Below, one piece after another: positions 1 to 6,601 of a stretch of DNA of 8,736 bases (positions within the stretch are counted from its first letter, which is position 1; each line of letters begins with the position of its first letter). The notes below the pieces were generated by a model. The model saw only the letters and a program-made list of their open reading frames with translations. It searched no databases and was not told the DNA's origin. A program made the translations under genes and the position numbers. Where the stretch lies: the NCBI GenBank assembly GCA_018376855.1, contig JAHAAN010000077.1, forward strand, positions 1 through 8,736, read 5' to 3'. The DNA is from Clostridiales bacterium. GTDB lineage: Bacteria; Bacillota; Clostridia; Christensenellales; QALW01.

Positions 1-264
1 ATCTACCAGATTCAAAATGACGTCGGGTTTCTCCTGGATGAGGTAATTTCTGGTTACTACCTCCTCCAATGTGTAGGGGGATAAAGAATAAATACCGGGC
101 AGATCAGTGATGATGACATCTTTATGCCCTTTGAGCTTGCCCTCTTTTTTCTCTACGGTAACACCAGGCCAGTTGCCGACAAACTGATTGGAACCTGTCA
201 GGTCGTTGAACATGGTCGTCTTGCCGCAGTTGGGATTTCCTGCAAGCGCAATTTTAATCGCCAT
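1..264 (-). CDS. feoB: Ferrous iron transport protein B, N-terminal part (cut by window edge)
   Basis: FeoB is the inner-membrane Fe(II) permease; its cytosolic N-terminal G domain binds GTP and is coupled to iron uptake. Only the first 88 residues are present, and the frame stays open to base 1. The G domain motifs are clear: G1 P-loop GNPNCGKT at residues 9-16, the G2 threonine within GVTVE at 35-39, and G3 DLPG at 54-57 followed by IYSL. The NWPGVTVEKKEG stretch is typical of FeoB switch I. The start is the ATG at 264, with AGGAG at 275-279 ten bases upstream; a second AGGAG at 266-270 is too close to serve. It follows two feoA genes on the same strand after a 112-base gap, which holds a palindrome also found at the feoA promoter. 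The membrane part lies outside the window, so whether the gene is intact cannot be judged. Confidence 0.96.
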   Translation of the reverse strand, partial: MAIKIALAGNPNCGKTTMFNDLTGSNQFVGNWPGVTVEKKEGKLKGHKDVIITDLPGIYSLSPYTLEEVVTRNYLIQEKPDVILNLVD

Positions 265-321
265 ACTCCTAAAACTCCTTTCGCCGCTGAAAACGGTTGT
301 GCTATCAACTCAAAATCAAAA

Positions 322-337
322 GTTAGTAATAGCTAAC
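322..337. promoter_or_regulatory. Candidate metal-repressor operator upstream of feoB
   Basis: The palindrome GTTAG-TAATAG-CTAAC has perfect 5-base arms and a 6-base spacer. It lies between the second feoA and feoB, about 60 bases upstream of the feoB start codon. The same arms and spacing recur at 905-920 and, less perfectly, at 931-946 near the feoA promoter. The TTAG/CTAA arms resemble the half-sites of DtxR/IdeR-type iron repressors, but the regulator's identity is inference. I see no convincing promoter of its own around this copy. Confidence 0.5.
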
Positions 338-376
338 CTTATTCCCGAAAAAAACGCGGGACATTTTTGCCAGCGC

Positions 377-598
377 TTATTCCACTAAAATATTTTCCGC
401 ATCGCCTTTGCGGATGGATAACTCATAGCCGCGAACCGTAATCTCCACCGGATCTCCTAACGGCGCTACCTTGCGAATATAAATATCAACTCCCTTTGTG
501 ATTCCCATATCCATGATCCTGCGCTTAACAGCGCCCTCTCCATGGAGCTTGACGACCTTAACCGTCTCACCGATCTTTGCCTGCTTCAGCGTTTTCAT
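377..598 (-). CDS. feoA: FeoA-domain protein (second copy), ferrous iron transport
   Basis: This is a 73-residue cytosolic protein with the SH3-like FeoA fold, thought to interact with FeoB and modulate Fe(II) uptake. It starts MKTLKQAKIGETVKV, has the central MDMGITKG turn at about residues 29-36, and ends with the diagnostic RGYELSIRKGDAENILVE block. Length is normal for stand-alone FeoA (about 70-80 residues). The same frame is open upstream to 697, but that extension would overlap the preceding feoA and has no family resemblance. The ATG at 598 has AGGAG at 609-613 with a 10-base spacing, so I chose it. It sits 40 bases after the first feoA and 112 bases before feoB. Of the two copies this is the one closer to canonical FeoA. 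Confidence 0.93.
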   Translation of the reverse strand: MKTLKQAKIGETVKVVKLHGEGAVKRRIMDMGITKGVDIYIRKVAPLGDPVEITVRGYELSIRKGDAENILVE

Positions 599-638
599 AT
601 TTTTCCCACTCCTTTTATAAATGATCCGGCGCTTTTCA

Positions 639-851
639 TTACACCATGATTTTACAAGCCATTTCCTTGCTGATCGCCACGCGCGATTCCTTGACATTGA
701 CGATCAGGTTTCCGCCAATCGTAGAGATCACGGTAACATTTCCGCCCGGAACAAACCCCATTGTTTCCAAGTGCGTCCGCACATCGGGATTTCCTCCGAT
801 CCTGCGGATCATGGTTTCTTCTCCCGGAGTCATCAACGTTAACGGCATCAT
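639..851 (-). CDS. feoA: FeoA-domain protein (first copy), ferrous iron transport
   Basis: This 70-residue FeoA-family protein is the first gene of the feo cluster. The FeoA pattern is visible throughout: an N-terminal PGEETMIRRIGG segment, RTHLETMGFVPGG at about residues 25-37, then a beta-rich second half with NLIVNVKESRVAISKEMA. It differs clearly from the second copy, so this is not a recent duplication. Tandem feoA-feoA-feoB clusters are common in Clostridia, and the two FeoA proteins may have different roles at FeoB. Two in-frame ATGs are possible. The one at 857 is only two bases from the Shine-Dalgarno GGAGG, while the one at 851 is eight bases away and gives the product MMPLTLM, so I chose 851. 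Its promoter carries palindromic candidate operators, suggesting repression when iron is sufficient. Confidence 0.9.
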   Translation of the reverse strand: MMPLTLMTPGEETMIRRIGGNPDVRTHLETMGFVPGGNVTVISTIGGNLIVNVKESRVAISKEMACKIMV

Positions 852-857
852 AGACAT

Positions 858-866
858 ATCCTCCTT
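858..866 (-). promoter_or_regulatory. Ribosome binding site of the first feoA; decides its start
   Basis: The minus strand reads AAGGAGGAT immediately before the ATG at 857. GGAGG (860-864) is two bases from that ATG but eight from the ATG at 851, so the downstream codon is the better start. Confidence 0.65.
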
Positions 867-881
867 AACAGTAAGTCAAAA

Positions 882-898
882 CTAACCCTCAGGGTAAC
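882..898. promoter_or_regulatory. Palindrome in the feoA leader
   Basis: ACCCT-C-AGGGT is a perfect inverted repeat at 885-895 with a one-base centre. It lies roughly 25-37 bases downstream of the predicted feoA transcription start and 34 or more bases before the start codon. With no room for a loop it cannot form an RNA hairpin, so it looks like a protein-binding site on DNA. It is flanked by CTAAC on the left and GTAAC on the right, related to the half-sites of the neighbouring palindromes. Its ligand is unknown. Confidence 0.4.
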
Positions 899-904
899 AA
901 ATGG

Positions 905-920
905 ATTAGCATTTGCTAAC
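905..920. promoter_or_regulatory. Candidate metal-repressor operator at the feoA promoter
   Basis: ATTAG-CATTTG-CTAAC contains a perfect 6+2+6 inverted repeat, TTAGCA-TT-TGCTAA, at 906-919. It lies just downstream of the -10 box, covering about +2 to +17, where a bound protein would block transcription. It has the same arms and 6-base spacing as the site upstream of feoB. A DtxR/IdeR-like or other metal sensor is the likely binder, by inference from the neighbouring feo genes. Confidence 0.6.
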
Positions 921-928
921 CGTCTATA

Positions 929-957
929 ATGTTAACACCGACTAATCTATTTGTCAA
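929..957 (-). promoter_or_regulatory. feoAAB promoter (housekeeping sigma factor)
   Basis: Reading the minus strand, a perfect -35 TTGACA (957-952) is followed by a 17-base spacer and the -10 TAACAT (934-929), preceded by an extended -10 TG (TGT then TAACAT). Transcription would start near 922, giving a leader of about 70 bases before the first feoA. The -35 begins 16 bases after the stop codon of the MATE gene. Confidence 0.7.
931..946. promoter_or_regulatory. Degenerate operator copy overlapping the feoA -10 box
   Basis: GTTAA-CACCGA-CTAAT matches the GTTAG-N6-CTAAY pattern with one mismatch in the left arm. Its centre is 26 bases from the centre of the 905-920 palindrome. It overlaps the -10 box and the spacer, which fits repression by blocking RNA polymerase. 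The match is weaker than the other two copies. Confidence 0.4.
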
Positions 958-973
958 GAGATTTTTGTCTTTT

Positions 974-2353
974 TCAGCACTCACCGACGAATTTTGCAGG
1001 CTGTTCCTCCTGCTCCCCAAAACGGCGGTGCAGCCGCCGTGTCAGCACAAAGTAAAACACAACGGAAAGCGCGGAGGCAACCGCCCATCCGACAGGCCAT
1101 GACCACCAAATTCCGGCAGCTCCGAAAGCAGGCGCCATCACAAAGGCCAAAACCACACGCAGAATCAGATCGGTAAAGGTAGTAATCATAAAAAGAACCA
1201 TAGAACCGGAGCCGCGCAAAACGCCGTCCGCCACCAGCTTTAACGCCACGACAAAATAAAACGGAGAAACGATTTGAAGAAATTGAATACCGGTGGGCGC
1301 CACCGCCGCCAAATCCTCGGCGGAAACAAACAAACCGATCATTTCTTGACCGAAAAACACAAAGAGCAGCGCAAACGGCAAAACCGAGCAAATCACCATC
1401 CCCACGCCGGTTCTAAAACCTGCGCGAATCCTTCCCAGCTTGCGCGCGCCGACATTCTGTGCCGTAAAGCTGGAAACGCCGTTGGCAAGCGTGGTAAAGC
1501 TGGTAATGGCAAAGGTATTAAGCCGAATAGCAGCGCTGTAGCCGGCAATAACATCCGATCCATAACCGTTGACAAGACCCTGAATGAACAGGTTTCCCAC
1601 GGAAATAAAGCTCTGCTGCAATATGCTCGGAACGGCGACCACACTGATATTCCCCAACGTGCGCCACGAAAAAACAGGCGCTTTTTCCGGCGTTTGAATT
1701 GCTTTCAGGCGCTTAAACAGCACGGCGGCAGACAGCAGCGAAGCCGCTCCCTGCGCGATAAAGGTGGCCCACGCCACACCGCTCACGCCCATATGAAGCA
1801 CAGCCACAAAAAACAGATCCAACAAAATATTCCCAAGAGAAGATGCAATCAGAAAATACAGCGGCGTTCGGGAATCGCCCAGCGCAGTAAAAATCCCCGT
1901 GCAGATATTATACAGAAAGAGAAAAAATAATCCGCCAATATACACCTGAAGATAAAGAAGCGAATCGGAAAAAATCTCGGGCGGCGTATTAAGCAGCGTC
2001 ATAATACCGGAGCAAGAAATGAAACCGACCACCGTGAGCAGCACACTGAGCGCACAGACTGCAAGCAAAGAAGTCATGATCGCCGTTTTCATGCGCACGG
2101 TTTCCTTTGCGCCGAACAGCTGAGAAACGATCACGCAGCAGCCGATATTCGCGCCCGTAGCAATCGCCATAAAGATCATTGTAACCGGAAAAGACGCCCC
2201 GACAGCTGAAAGCGCATCCTTCCCGGCAAACTGGCCGGCAATCACGCTGTCCGCCATATTATAAAGCTGCTGAAACACCGAGCTAAGCAGCATGGGCAAA
2301 GAAAAAAAGATCAGCTGCTTCGCAGGCTTGCCTTCCGTCATGTCGTTAATCAT
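974..2353 (-). CDS. MATE family efflux transporter
   Basis: This 459-residue inner-membrane protein belongs to the MATE (multidrug and toxic compound extrusion) family, which exports cationic or amphipathic compounds by Na+ or H+ antiport. Length is typical (440-460). The N-terminal KQLIFFSLPMLLSSVFQQLYN stretch (residues 12-32, split here only for description) begins the first MatE half. SQLFGAKE at 77-84 and the equivalent QNVGARK at 299-305 mark the two homologous halves. I count about twelve hydrophobic segments, and a charged tail follows residue 438. The ATG at 2353 is preceded by AGGAG with an 11-base spacing, slightly long; the next ATG at 2341 would be worse. The gene has its own -10 box and follows the clpC terminator. 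No terminator is visible before the feoA promoter. The substrate cannot be predicted from sequence. Confidence 0.93.
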   Translation of the reverse strand: MINDMTEGKPAKQLIFFSLPMLLSSVFQQLYNMADSVIAGQFAGKDALSAVGASFPVTMIFMAIATGANIGCCVIVSQLFGAKETVRMKTAIMTSLLAVCALSVLLTVVGFISCSGIMTLLNTPPEIFSDSLLYLQVYIGGLFFLFLYNICTGIFTALGDSRTPLYFLIASSLGNILLDLFFVAVLHMGVSGVAWATFIAQGAASLLSAAVLFKRLKAIQTPEKAPVFSWRTLGNISVVAVPSILQQSFISVGNLFIQGLVNGYGSDVIAGYSAAIRLNTFAITSFTTLANGVSSFTAQNVGARKLGRIRAGFRTGVGMVICSVLPFALLFVFFGQEMIGLFVSAEDLAAVAPTGIQFLQIVSPFYFVVALKLVADGVLRGSGSMVLFMITTFTDLILRVVLAFVMAPAFGAAGIWWSWPVGWAVASALSVVFYFVLTRRLHRRFGEQEEQPAKFVGEC

Positions 2354-2387
2354 ACGCGCTCTTTCTCCTAACGGTTCGTTTTTTTAC

Positions 2388-2393
2388 ATTATA
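2388..2393 (-). promoter_or_regulatory. Probable -10 box of the MATE gene
   Basis: The minus strand reads TATAAT here, 34 bases upstream of the start codon, placing transcription initiation near 2381. No recognisable -35 hexamer occurs at 16-18 bases upstream, where the sequence is GC-rich, so the promoter may be weak or need an activator. Confidence 0.5.
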
Positions 2394-2493
2394 CTACAAA
2401 TCTCCCGAAGCGGCCGACTTTTTTTCAGCAGAAAAAATACCTCAGCATAACGGTTTCGGCGCATTCCGCTTATCTAAAGCTAACAAAATTCAT

Positions 2494-2519
2494 AAAAACC
2501 GGCAGGATTCCTGCCGGTT
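2494..2519 (-). terminator. Intrinsic terminator of the ctsR-mcsA-mcsB-clpC operon
   Basis: Bases 2497-2506 pair with 2510-2519 to form a 10-bp GC-rich stem (AACCGGCAGG) with a three-base loop. On the minus strand the stem runs straight into TTTTT (2498-2494). It begins 53 bases after the clpC stop. There is no T-run on the plus strand, so it works in the direction of clpC only. Confidence 0.9.
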
Positions 2520-2572
2520 ATATCATTTATGATGGTTTCGGCATAAAAAGTTTATTTTTCACACCGACCTCT

Positions 2573-5026
2573 TTATTTTGCATCCTCACTGCGCGTAATG
2601 ACAATATTCTTCCCATCGGCATCCATATCTAACAGCACATGCTCGCTCAAATGAATCTTGCCCGCCAGCAGCTCCTCGCTGAGCCGATCCTCCACCGTTT
2701 GCTGGATCGCTCTGCGCAGCGGGCGAGCGCCGTACACAGGATCGTAGCCGGTTTTCGCCAGATGCGCCACCGCACGATCCGACACCGTAAGATATACCTG
2801 CCGATCCTCCAGGCGTTTGCAAACGTCTTTAAGCATGAGCGAAGCAATCTTTTGAATATCCTCCTCCATAAGCGGATGGAACACGATAATCTCATCCAAA
2901 CGGTTCAGGAATTCAGGTCTAAAGGCCTTTTTCAGTTCCTGCATCATAATCTCGCGCATTTCTGCATATTCAAAGCCGCCTGCATTCTCCGCCTTTGCGC
3001 CGAAACCAAGGGATTTATGGCTCATGACATCCTGCGCGCCGATATTGCTTGTCATAATAATCACGGTATTTTTGAAATCCACCGTGCGGCCCTTTCCGTC
3101 GGTCAAACGTCCGTCCTCCAAAATCTGAAGCAGGGTATTAAATACATCGGGATGCGCTTTTTCGATTTCATCAAGCAGCACAACCGAATACGGCTTGCGG
3201 CGAACCTTTTCCGTAAGCTGGCCGCCCTCTTCAAATCCCACATAGCCCGGAGGCGCTCCGATCAAGCGCGAAACGGTATGCTTTTCCAAATACTCGCTCA
3301 TATCAATGCGGATCATGGCGTTGGCGTCCCCAAACAGCGCTTCGGCCAGCGCTTTGCACAGTTCGGTTTTTCCCACGCCCGTAGGGCCGAGAAACATAAA
3401 CGAACCGATCGGACGTTTAGGATCCTTCAAGCCCGCATACGCTCTGCGAACGGCTTTGGCAACGGCTTCCACGGCCTCGCTCTGCCCCACCACGCGCTGA
3501 TGCAGCACCGATTCCAAATTCAGCAGCCGATCCGCCTCCGCCTCAGTGAGCTTCGTAACGGGAATGCCCGTCCAAGAAGAAACAATCTGCGCGATATCCT
3601 CCTCGGTAACAGAAAGCTTTTCACTGCTGACCGCTTTGTTCCACTCCTTCTTAGTCTGCTCTACCTGCGTGCGGAGAGCTTTTTCCTCGTCCCGCAGACT
3701 TGCGGCGCGCTCAAAGTTCTGCTGAGAAACAGCCTCTTCTTTTTCCTTAACAAGATCCTCCAGCTTCTTCTCCAGCTCCTTTACGTTTTCCGGAACAGTA
3801 AAGCTTTGAATGCGCTTGCGGCTTGCCGCCTCATCCATCAAATCGATCGCCTTATCGGGCAGGAATCGGTCGCTGATATAACGGTCTGAAAGCGTTACCG
3901 CCGCCTTGATCGCATCATCGGTGATACTCACCTTATGATGCGCCTCATACTTATCCCGCAGCCCCATTAAAATACTGACCGCCTCCTCGCACGAAGGAGG
4001 ATTGATGGTAACGGGCTGGAATCTGCGTTCCAAAGCGGCGTCCTTTTCAATATACTTTCTGTACTCGTTGAGCGTTGTCGCGCCGATCGTCTGCACCTCT
4101 CCTCTTGCCAGCATAGGCTTGAGAATATTGGCCGCGTCGATCGCGCCCTCCGCCGCGCCGGCGCCGACCAGCGTATGCACCTCGTCAATAAACAGAATGA
4201 TGTTCCCATTCTTCTTAAGCTCGCTGATCGCATTCTTAAAGCGCTCCTCAAACTCGCCGCGGTATTTTGCCCCTGCAAGCATACCCGTCAGATCCAGCGC
4301 AATCAGCCGTTTGTCGCGGAGCGTTTCGGGAATATTACCCTCCACGATGCGCTGCGCCAAGCCTTCTACCACGGCCGACTTGCCCACGCCCGGCTCGCCC
4401 AGCAGCAGCGGGTTGTTCTTCGTGCGCCTGGAAAGGATCTGGATGATCCTTTCCACCTCGTTGTCGCGCCCGATCACCGGATCCAGCTCATGGCCGCGCG
4501 CGGCCTGTGTCAGATCTCTGCCGTACTGATCCAATGTCGGCGTACTGCTGTTCTTCTTTCCGCCCTTTGCGCCTGCGCTTTGGGCTGCTTCACCGCCCTG
4601 CGCAAGCTTTTCGCGAAGCCCCTGCACGATCTCCTCCGGCTTAGCTAGCTGAGCGACGATATGCGCCGCAACGCCTTCTCTTTCCCGCAAAAGCGCAAGC
4701 AGGATATGCTCCGTGCCCACATAGTTTTGCCCCATTTCGCGCGCCTGCTGCATGCTCATCTCCAAAATCCGTTTGGATCTGGGTGTAAAATCAAAGGACT
4801 CGTTAATATTATAATCGCCCTTGCCGACTGCCTGCTCAGCGCACTGAATGATTTCCTGCACCGTCAAGCCGTGATCGCGGAGCACCTGACCGGCGACGCC
4901 GTCGCTTTGTGAAAGCCCCATTAAAATATGTTCAGTGCCCACATAGTTAAAGCCCTGCTCCTGCGCATACTCCTGCGCTAATCTCAGCGCCTTTTGAGCG
5001 CTGTCCGTAAAACCTCCGAACATCAT
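2573..5026 (-). CDS. clpC: AAA+ unfoldase ClpC, ATPase subunit of the Clp protease
   Basis: ClpC is the Hsp100 ring ATPase that unfolds tagged or damaged proteins and feeds them to ClpP. The product is 817 residues, normal for ClpC. Domains in order: a double Clp_N repeat at about 1-145; AAA1 with Walker A GEPGVGKS at 210-217 and Walker B LFIDE at 278-282; a coiled M-domain with a UVR-like motif at about 415-463; AAA2 with Walker A GPTGVGKT at 547-554 and Walker B VLLDE at 616-620; and the ClpP-docking loop LGFGA at 673-677. Glu32 and Glu106, the phosphoarginine-contacting residues of B. subtilis ClpC, are conserved at the same numbers. Start: the frame also has a GTG at 5035, but that codon lies within the Shine-Dalgarno, and the ATG at 5026 gives MMFGGFT, like B. 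subtilis MMFGRFT. It is the last gene of the operon, 24 bases after mcsB. Confidence 0.97.
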   Translation of the reverse strand: MMFGGFTDSAQKALRLAQEYAQEQGFNYVGTEHILMGLSQSDGVAGQVLRDHGLTVQEIIQCAEQAVGKGDYNINESFDFTPRSKRILEMSMQQAREMGQNYVGTEHILLALLREREGVAAHIVAQLAKPEEIVQGLREKLAQGGEAAQSAGAKGGKKNSSTPTLDQYGRDLTQAARGHELDPVIGRDNEVERIIQILSRRTKNNPLLLGEPGVGKSAVVEGLAQRIVEGNIPETLRDKRLIALDLTGMLAGAKYRGEFEERFKNAISELKKNGNIILFIDEVHTLVGAGAAEGAIDAANILKPMLARGEVQTIGATTLNEYRKYIEKDAALERRFQPVTINPPSCEEAVSILMGLRDKYEAHHKVSITDDAIKAAVTLSDRYISDRFLPDKAIDLMDEAASRKRIQSFTVPENVKELEKKLEDLVKEKEEAVSQQNFERAASLRDEEKALRTQVEQTKKEWNKAVSSEKLSVTEEDIAQIVSSWTGIPVTKLTEAEADRLLNLESVLHQRVVGQSEAVEAVAKAVRRAYAGLKDPKRPIGSFMFLGPTGVGKTELCKALAEALFGDANAMIRIDMSEYLEKHTVSRLIGAPPGYVGFEEGGQLTEKVRRKPYSVVLLDEIEKAHPDVFNTLLQILEDGRLTDGKGRTVDFKNTVIIMTSNIGAQDVMSHKSLGFGAKAENAGGFEYAEMREIMMQELKKAFRPEFLNRLDEIIVFHPLMEEDIQKIASLMLKDVCKRLEDRQVYLTVSDRAVAHLAKTGYDPVYGARPLRRAIQQTVEDRLSEELLAGKIHLSEHVLLDMDADGKNIVITRSEDAK

Positions 5027-5032
5027 AAAAAA

Positions 5033-5038
5033 CACCTC
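5033..5038 (-). promoter_or_regulatory. Ribosome binding site of clpC; decides its start
   Basis: The minus strand reads GAGGTG, then six T, then ATGATG. The spacing of six bases to the ATG at 5026 is good. The alternative GTG start at 5033-5035 is part of the GAGGTG itself, so it cannot be the initiation codon. Confidence 0.75.
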
Positions 5039-5050
5039 GTTTCATAAGCA

Positions 5051-6073
5051 TTAGCGAACGGCTGAAATACCCTCCAACCCTTCCCTGATAATTTTTGCAC
5101 GCATAATATCCTGTTCCTCCTGCGTTTTCAGCTCGTCGTTGCCGCTGAGCAGAACCGCAGTGCGGCTGTTTTCGATCAGCCCGTTAATGCTGCTGATCTG
5201 ATGCTCCTCTCCCACCGAGAGCAGCTCCAGCCCGATTCCAAGCTTGAGATCTGAAAGCAGCTGCATGGCCTCCTCTTGCTTGAGCATATAGGCATTGGTG
5301 AGCGTTCCGTATGCACGGAACACGCGGTCGGAAACATACGCGCGGTTGCTCTTAAGCAGCAGCTCGCGCATTTCCGTTTCCATGCCTACAATCTGATCGC
5401 ACATATTTTTTACGGTTGCAAGAATTTCCTTCTGCGTTACGCCCAAAGTTACGCGATTGGAAATTTGAAAGATATTCCCCTCCGCCTTAGAGCCTTCCCC
5501 GTACATGCCGCGCACGGTGATCCCAAGCTTTGAAACGCTTTCGATCACGCTTTGTATTTTATTGCTCATCACCAACGCCGGCAGATGGATCATCGCGGAA
5601 GCGCGCATACCCGTTCCCACATTAGTGGGGCAGCAGGTAAGATAGCCCAAATCGTTATGATGCGCAAACGTCAGTCCGTTCTGCTGCATATAAGTATCCG
5701 CGGCGTTTGCAGCCTCTAATTCCTCCTCCAGCTTCAGGCCGTCGTTAATCACCTGAATGCGGATGTGATCCTCCTCGTTAATCATGATCGCCACGTGCTT
5801 ATCCCTTGAAAGGCACACCGCGCCGCTTTGGCTGTTGGCTGCCAGCTCGCGGCTGATCATATGCTTTTCCACCAGCATTTGCCGCTCTACCGCAGTAATG
5901 CCGTCCATATTCATGGTGCCGTAACCGTCCTGCTCCAACACTGCCGCGGTTTTATCCCGAATATCCCGCTGAATGGCAAGCGAGGCATTATTGACGAACG
6001 GCCGCCCGGAAAGATTTCTCGCAAACCGGATCCGCGAGGAAAGAACCATCTCTTCGTAAGCGGAATTTTTCAT
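5051..6073 (-). CDS. mcsB: Protein arginine kinase McsB
   Basis: McsB phosphorylates arginines on proteins, inactivating CtsR and marking substrates for ClpC-ClpP. The 340-residue product is slightly shorter than B. subtilis McsB (about 360). Phosphagen-kinase-type motifs are present: SSRIRFARN at 12-20 (nucleotide phosphates), NEEDH at 99-103, the CPTNVGTGMRAS catalytic loop at 148-159, RGMYGEGS at 188-195, and FQISN at 202-206. A C-terminal helix carries QDIMRA at 321-326, where the family's phosphoarginine-sensing motif is RDxxRA as I recall it, so the first Arg appears to be Gln here. The start overlaps the mcsA stop as ATGA, which implies translational coupling, and a strong AAGGAGGAGG lies inside the end of mcsA. 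It needs McsA as activator, encoded immediately before it. Confidence 0.96.
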   Translation of the reverse strand: MKNSAYEEMVLSSRIRFARNLSGRPFVNNASLAIQRDIRDKTAAVLEQDGYGTMNMDGITAVERQMLVEKHMISRELAANSQSGAVCLSRDKHVAIMINEEDHIRIQVINDGLKLEEELEAANAADTYMQQNGLTFAHHNDLGYLTCCPTNVGTGMRASAMIHLPALVMSNKIQSVIESVSKLGITVRGMYGEGSKAEGNIFQISNRVTLGVTQKEILATVKNMCDQIVGMETEMRELLLKSNRAYVSDRVFRAYGTLTNAYMLKQEEAMQLLSDLKLGIGLELLSVGEEHQISSINGLIENSRTAVLLSGNDELKTQEEQDIMRAKIIREGLEGISAVR

Positions 6074-6558
6074 GCTTCCTCCTCCTTTTCCATCAGCTTA
6101 ATGCGATCCCGCAGCTGCGCAGCCTTTTCATATTCCTCTGCCTGTATAGCCTCTTGCAGCTCCTTCTTGAGCTTAGAGATCTCATCCTGCTGTTCCTGCT
6201 TAGAATCAGGCTTGATCTCATCGGGCTTATTGACAACATTGCCGTGCACACGCTTGATAAACGGCAAAAGCTGCTGGCGGAAGCTGTCGTAACACTGCTC
6301 GCACCCCAGCAGGCCGGTGCGGTTATACTGCGAAAGCGTGTATCCACAGCCCTTACAGGAAAGCTCCTGCGGCGCTTCGCTGAACATGCCGAGCACATTC
6401 CCGAACAGGCCGGAAAACATCTCGCCGATCCCGCTCGCCTGCCCGATACCGTACTTTGCAGCACAGGAAGGGCACAGATGACGCGTGGATTTTACCCCGT
6501 TAATATTTGTATTCAGCGTTACCGTTGCTTCATTCAAATTACATTCCTGACAGATCAT
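6070..6558 (-). CDS. mcsA: McsA, zinc-binding activator of the McsB arginine kinase
   Basis: McsA binds and activates McsB and helps CtsR inactivation and ClpC substrate delivery; it is cytosolic. The 162-residue product has four CXXC pairs: Cys3/Cys6, Cys29/Cys32, Cys68/Cys71 and Cys86/Cys89, consistent with two zinc sites. A glycine- and phenylalanine-rich linker lies at about 38-60. The conserved GLLGCEQCY block is at 82-90. A C-terminal UVR motif (about 128-158) forms a charged coiled coil of the type found in UvrB/UvrC and in ClpC's middle domain. B. subtilis McsA is somewhat longer (about 185). The ATG at 6558 has GAAGGGTG seven bases upstream, a weaker Shine-Dalgarno than those of its neighbours. 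It lies 43 bases after ctsR and overlaps mcsB by four bases. Confidence 0.95.
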   Translation of the reverse strand: MICQECNLNEATVTLNTNINGVKSTRHLCPSCAAKYGIGQASGIGEMFSGLFGNVLGMFSEAPQELSCKGCGYTLSQYNRTGLLGCEQCYDSFRQQLLPFIKRVHGNVVNKPDEIKPDSKQEQQDEISKLKKELQEAIQAEEYEKAAQLRDRIKLMEKEEEA

Positions 6559-6601
6559 AAAAAATCACCCTTCTTTTATTATGATATTCGTTCTTATTAT
6601 T

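Noticed and set aside
344..360. Possible hairpin CCCG...CGGG before feoB
   Set aside because: The stem is only four base pairs with a nine-base loop and no T-run in the coding direction, too weak for a terminator or attenuator.
599..697. Upstream extension of the second feoA frame
   Set aside because: It overlaps the end of the first feoA gene, resembles nothing in the FeoA family, and the ATG at 598 is well placed behind AGGAG.
1274..1930. 218-codon plus-strand open frame opposite the MATE gene
   Set aside because: Its translation is dominated by Arg, Lys, His and Asn, as expected from the reverse complement of a hydrophobic membrane protein gene. It has no family resemblance.
2639..3889. 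416-codon plus-strand open frame
   Set aside because: It lies wholly antisense to clpC, has no recognisable domain or Shine-Dalgarno context, and is low-complexity in the way reverse frames of GC-rich third positions are.
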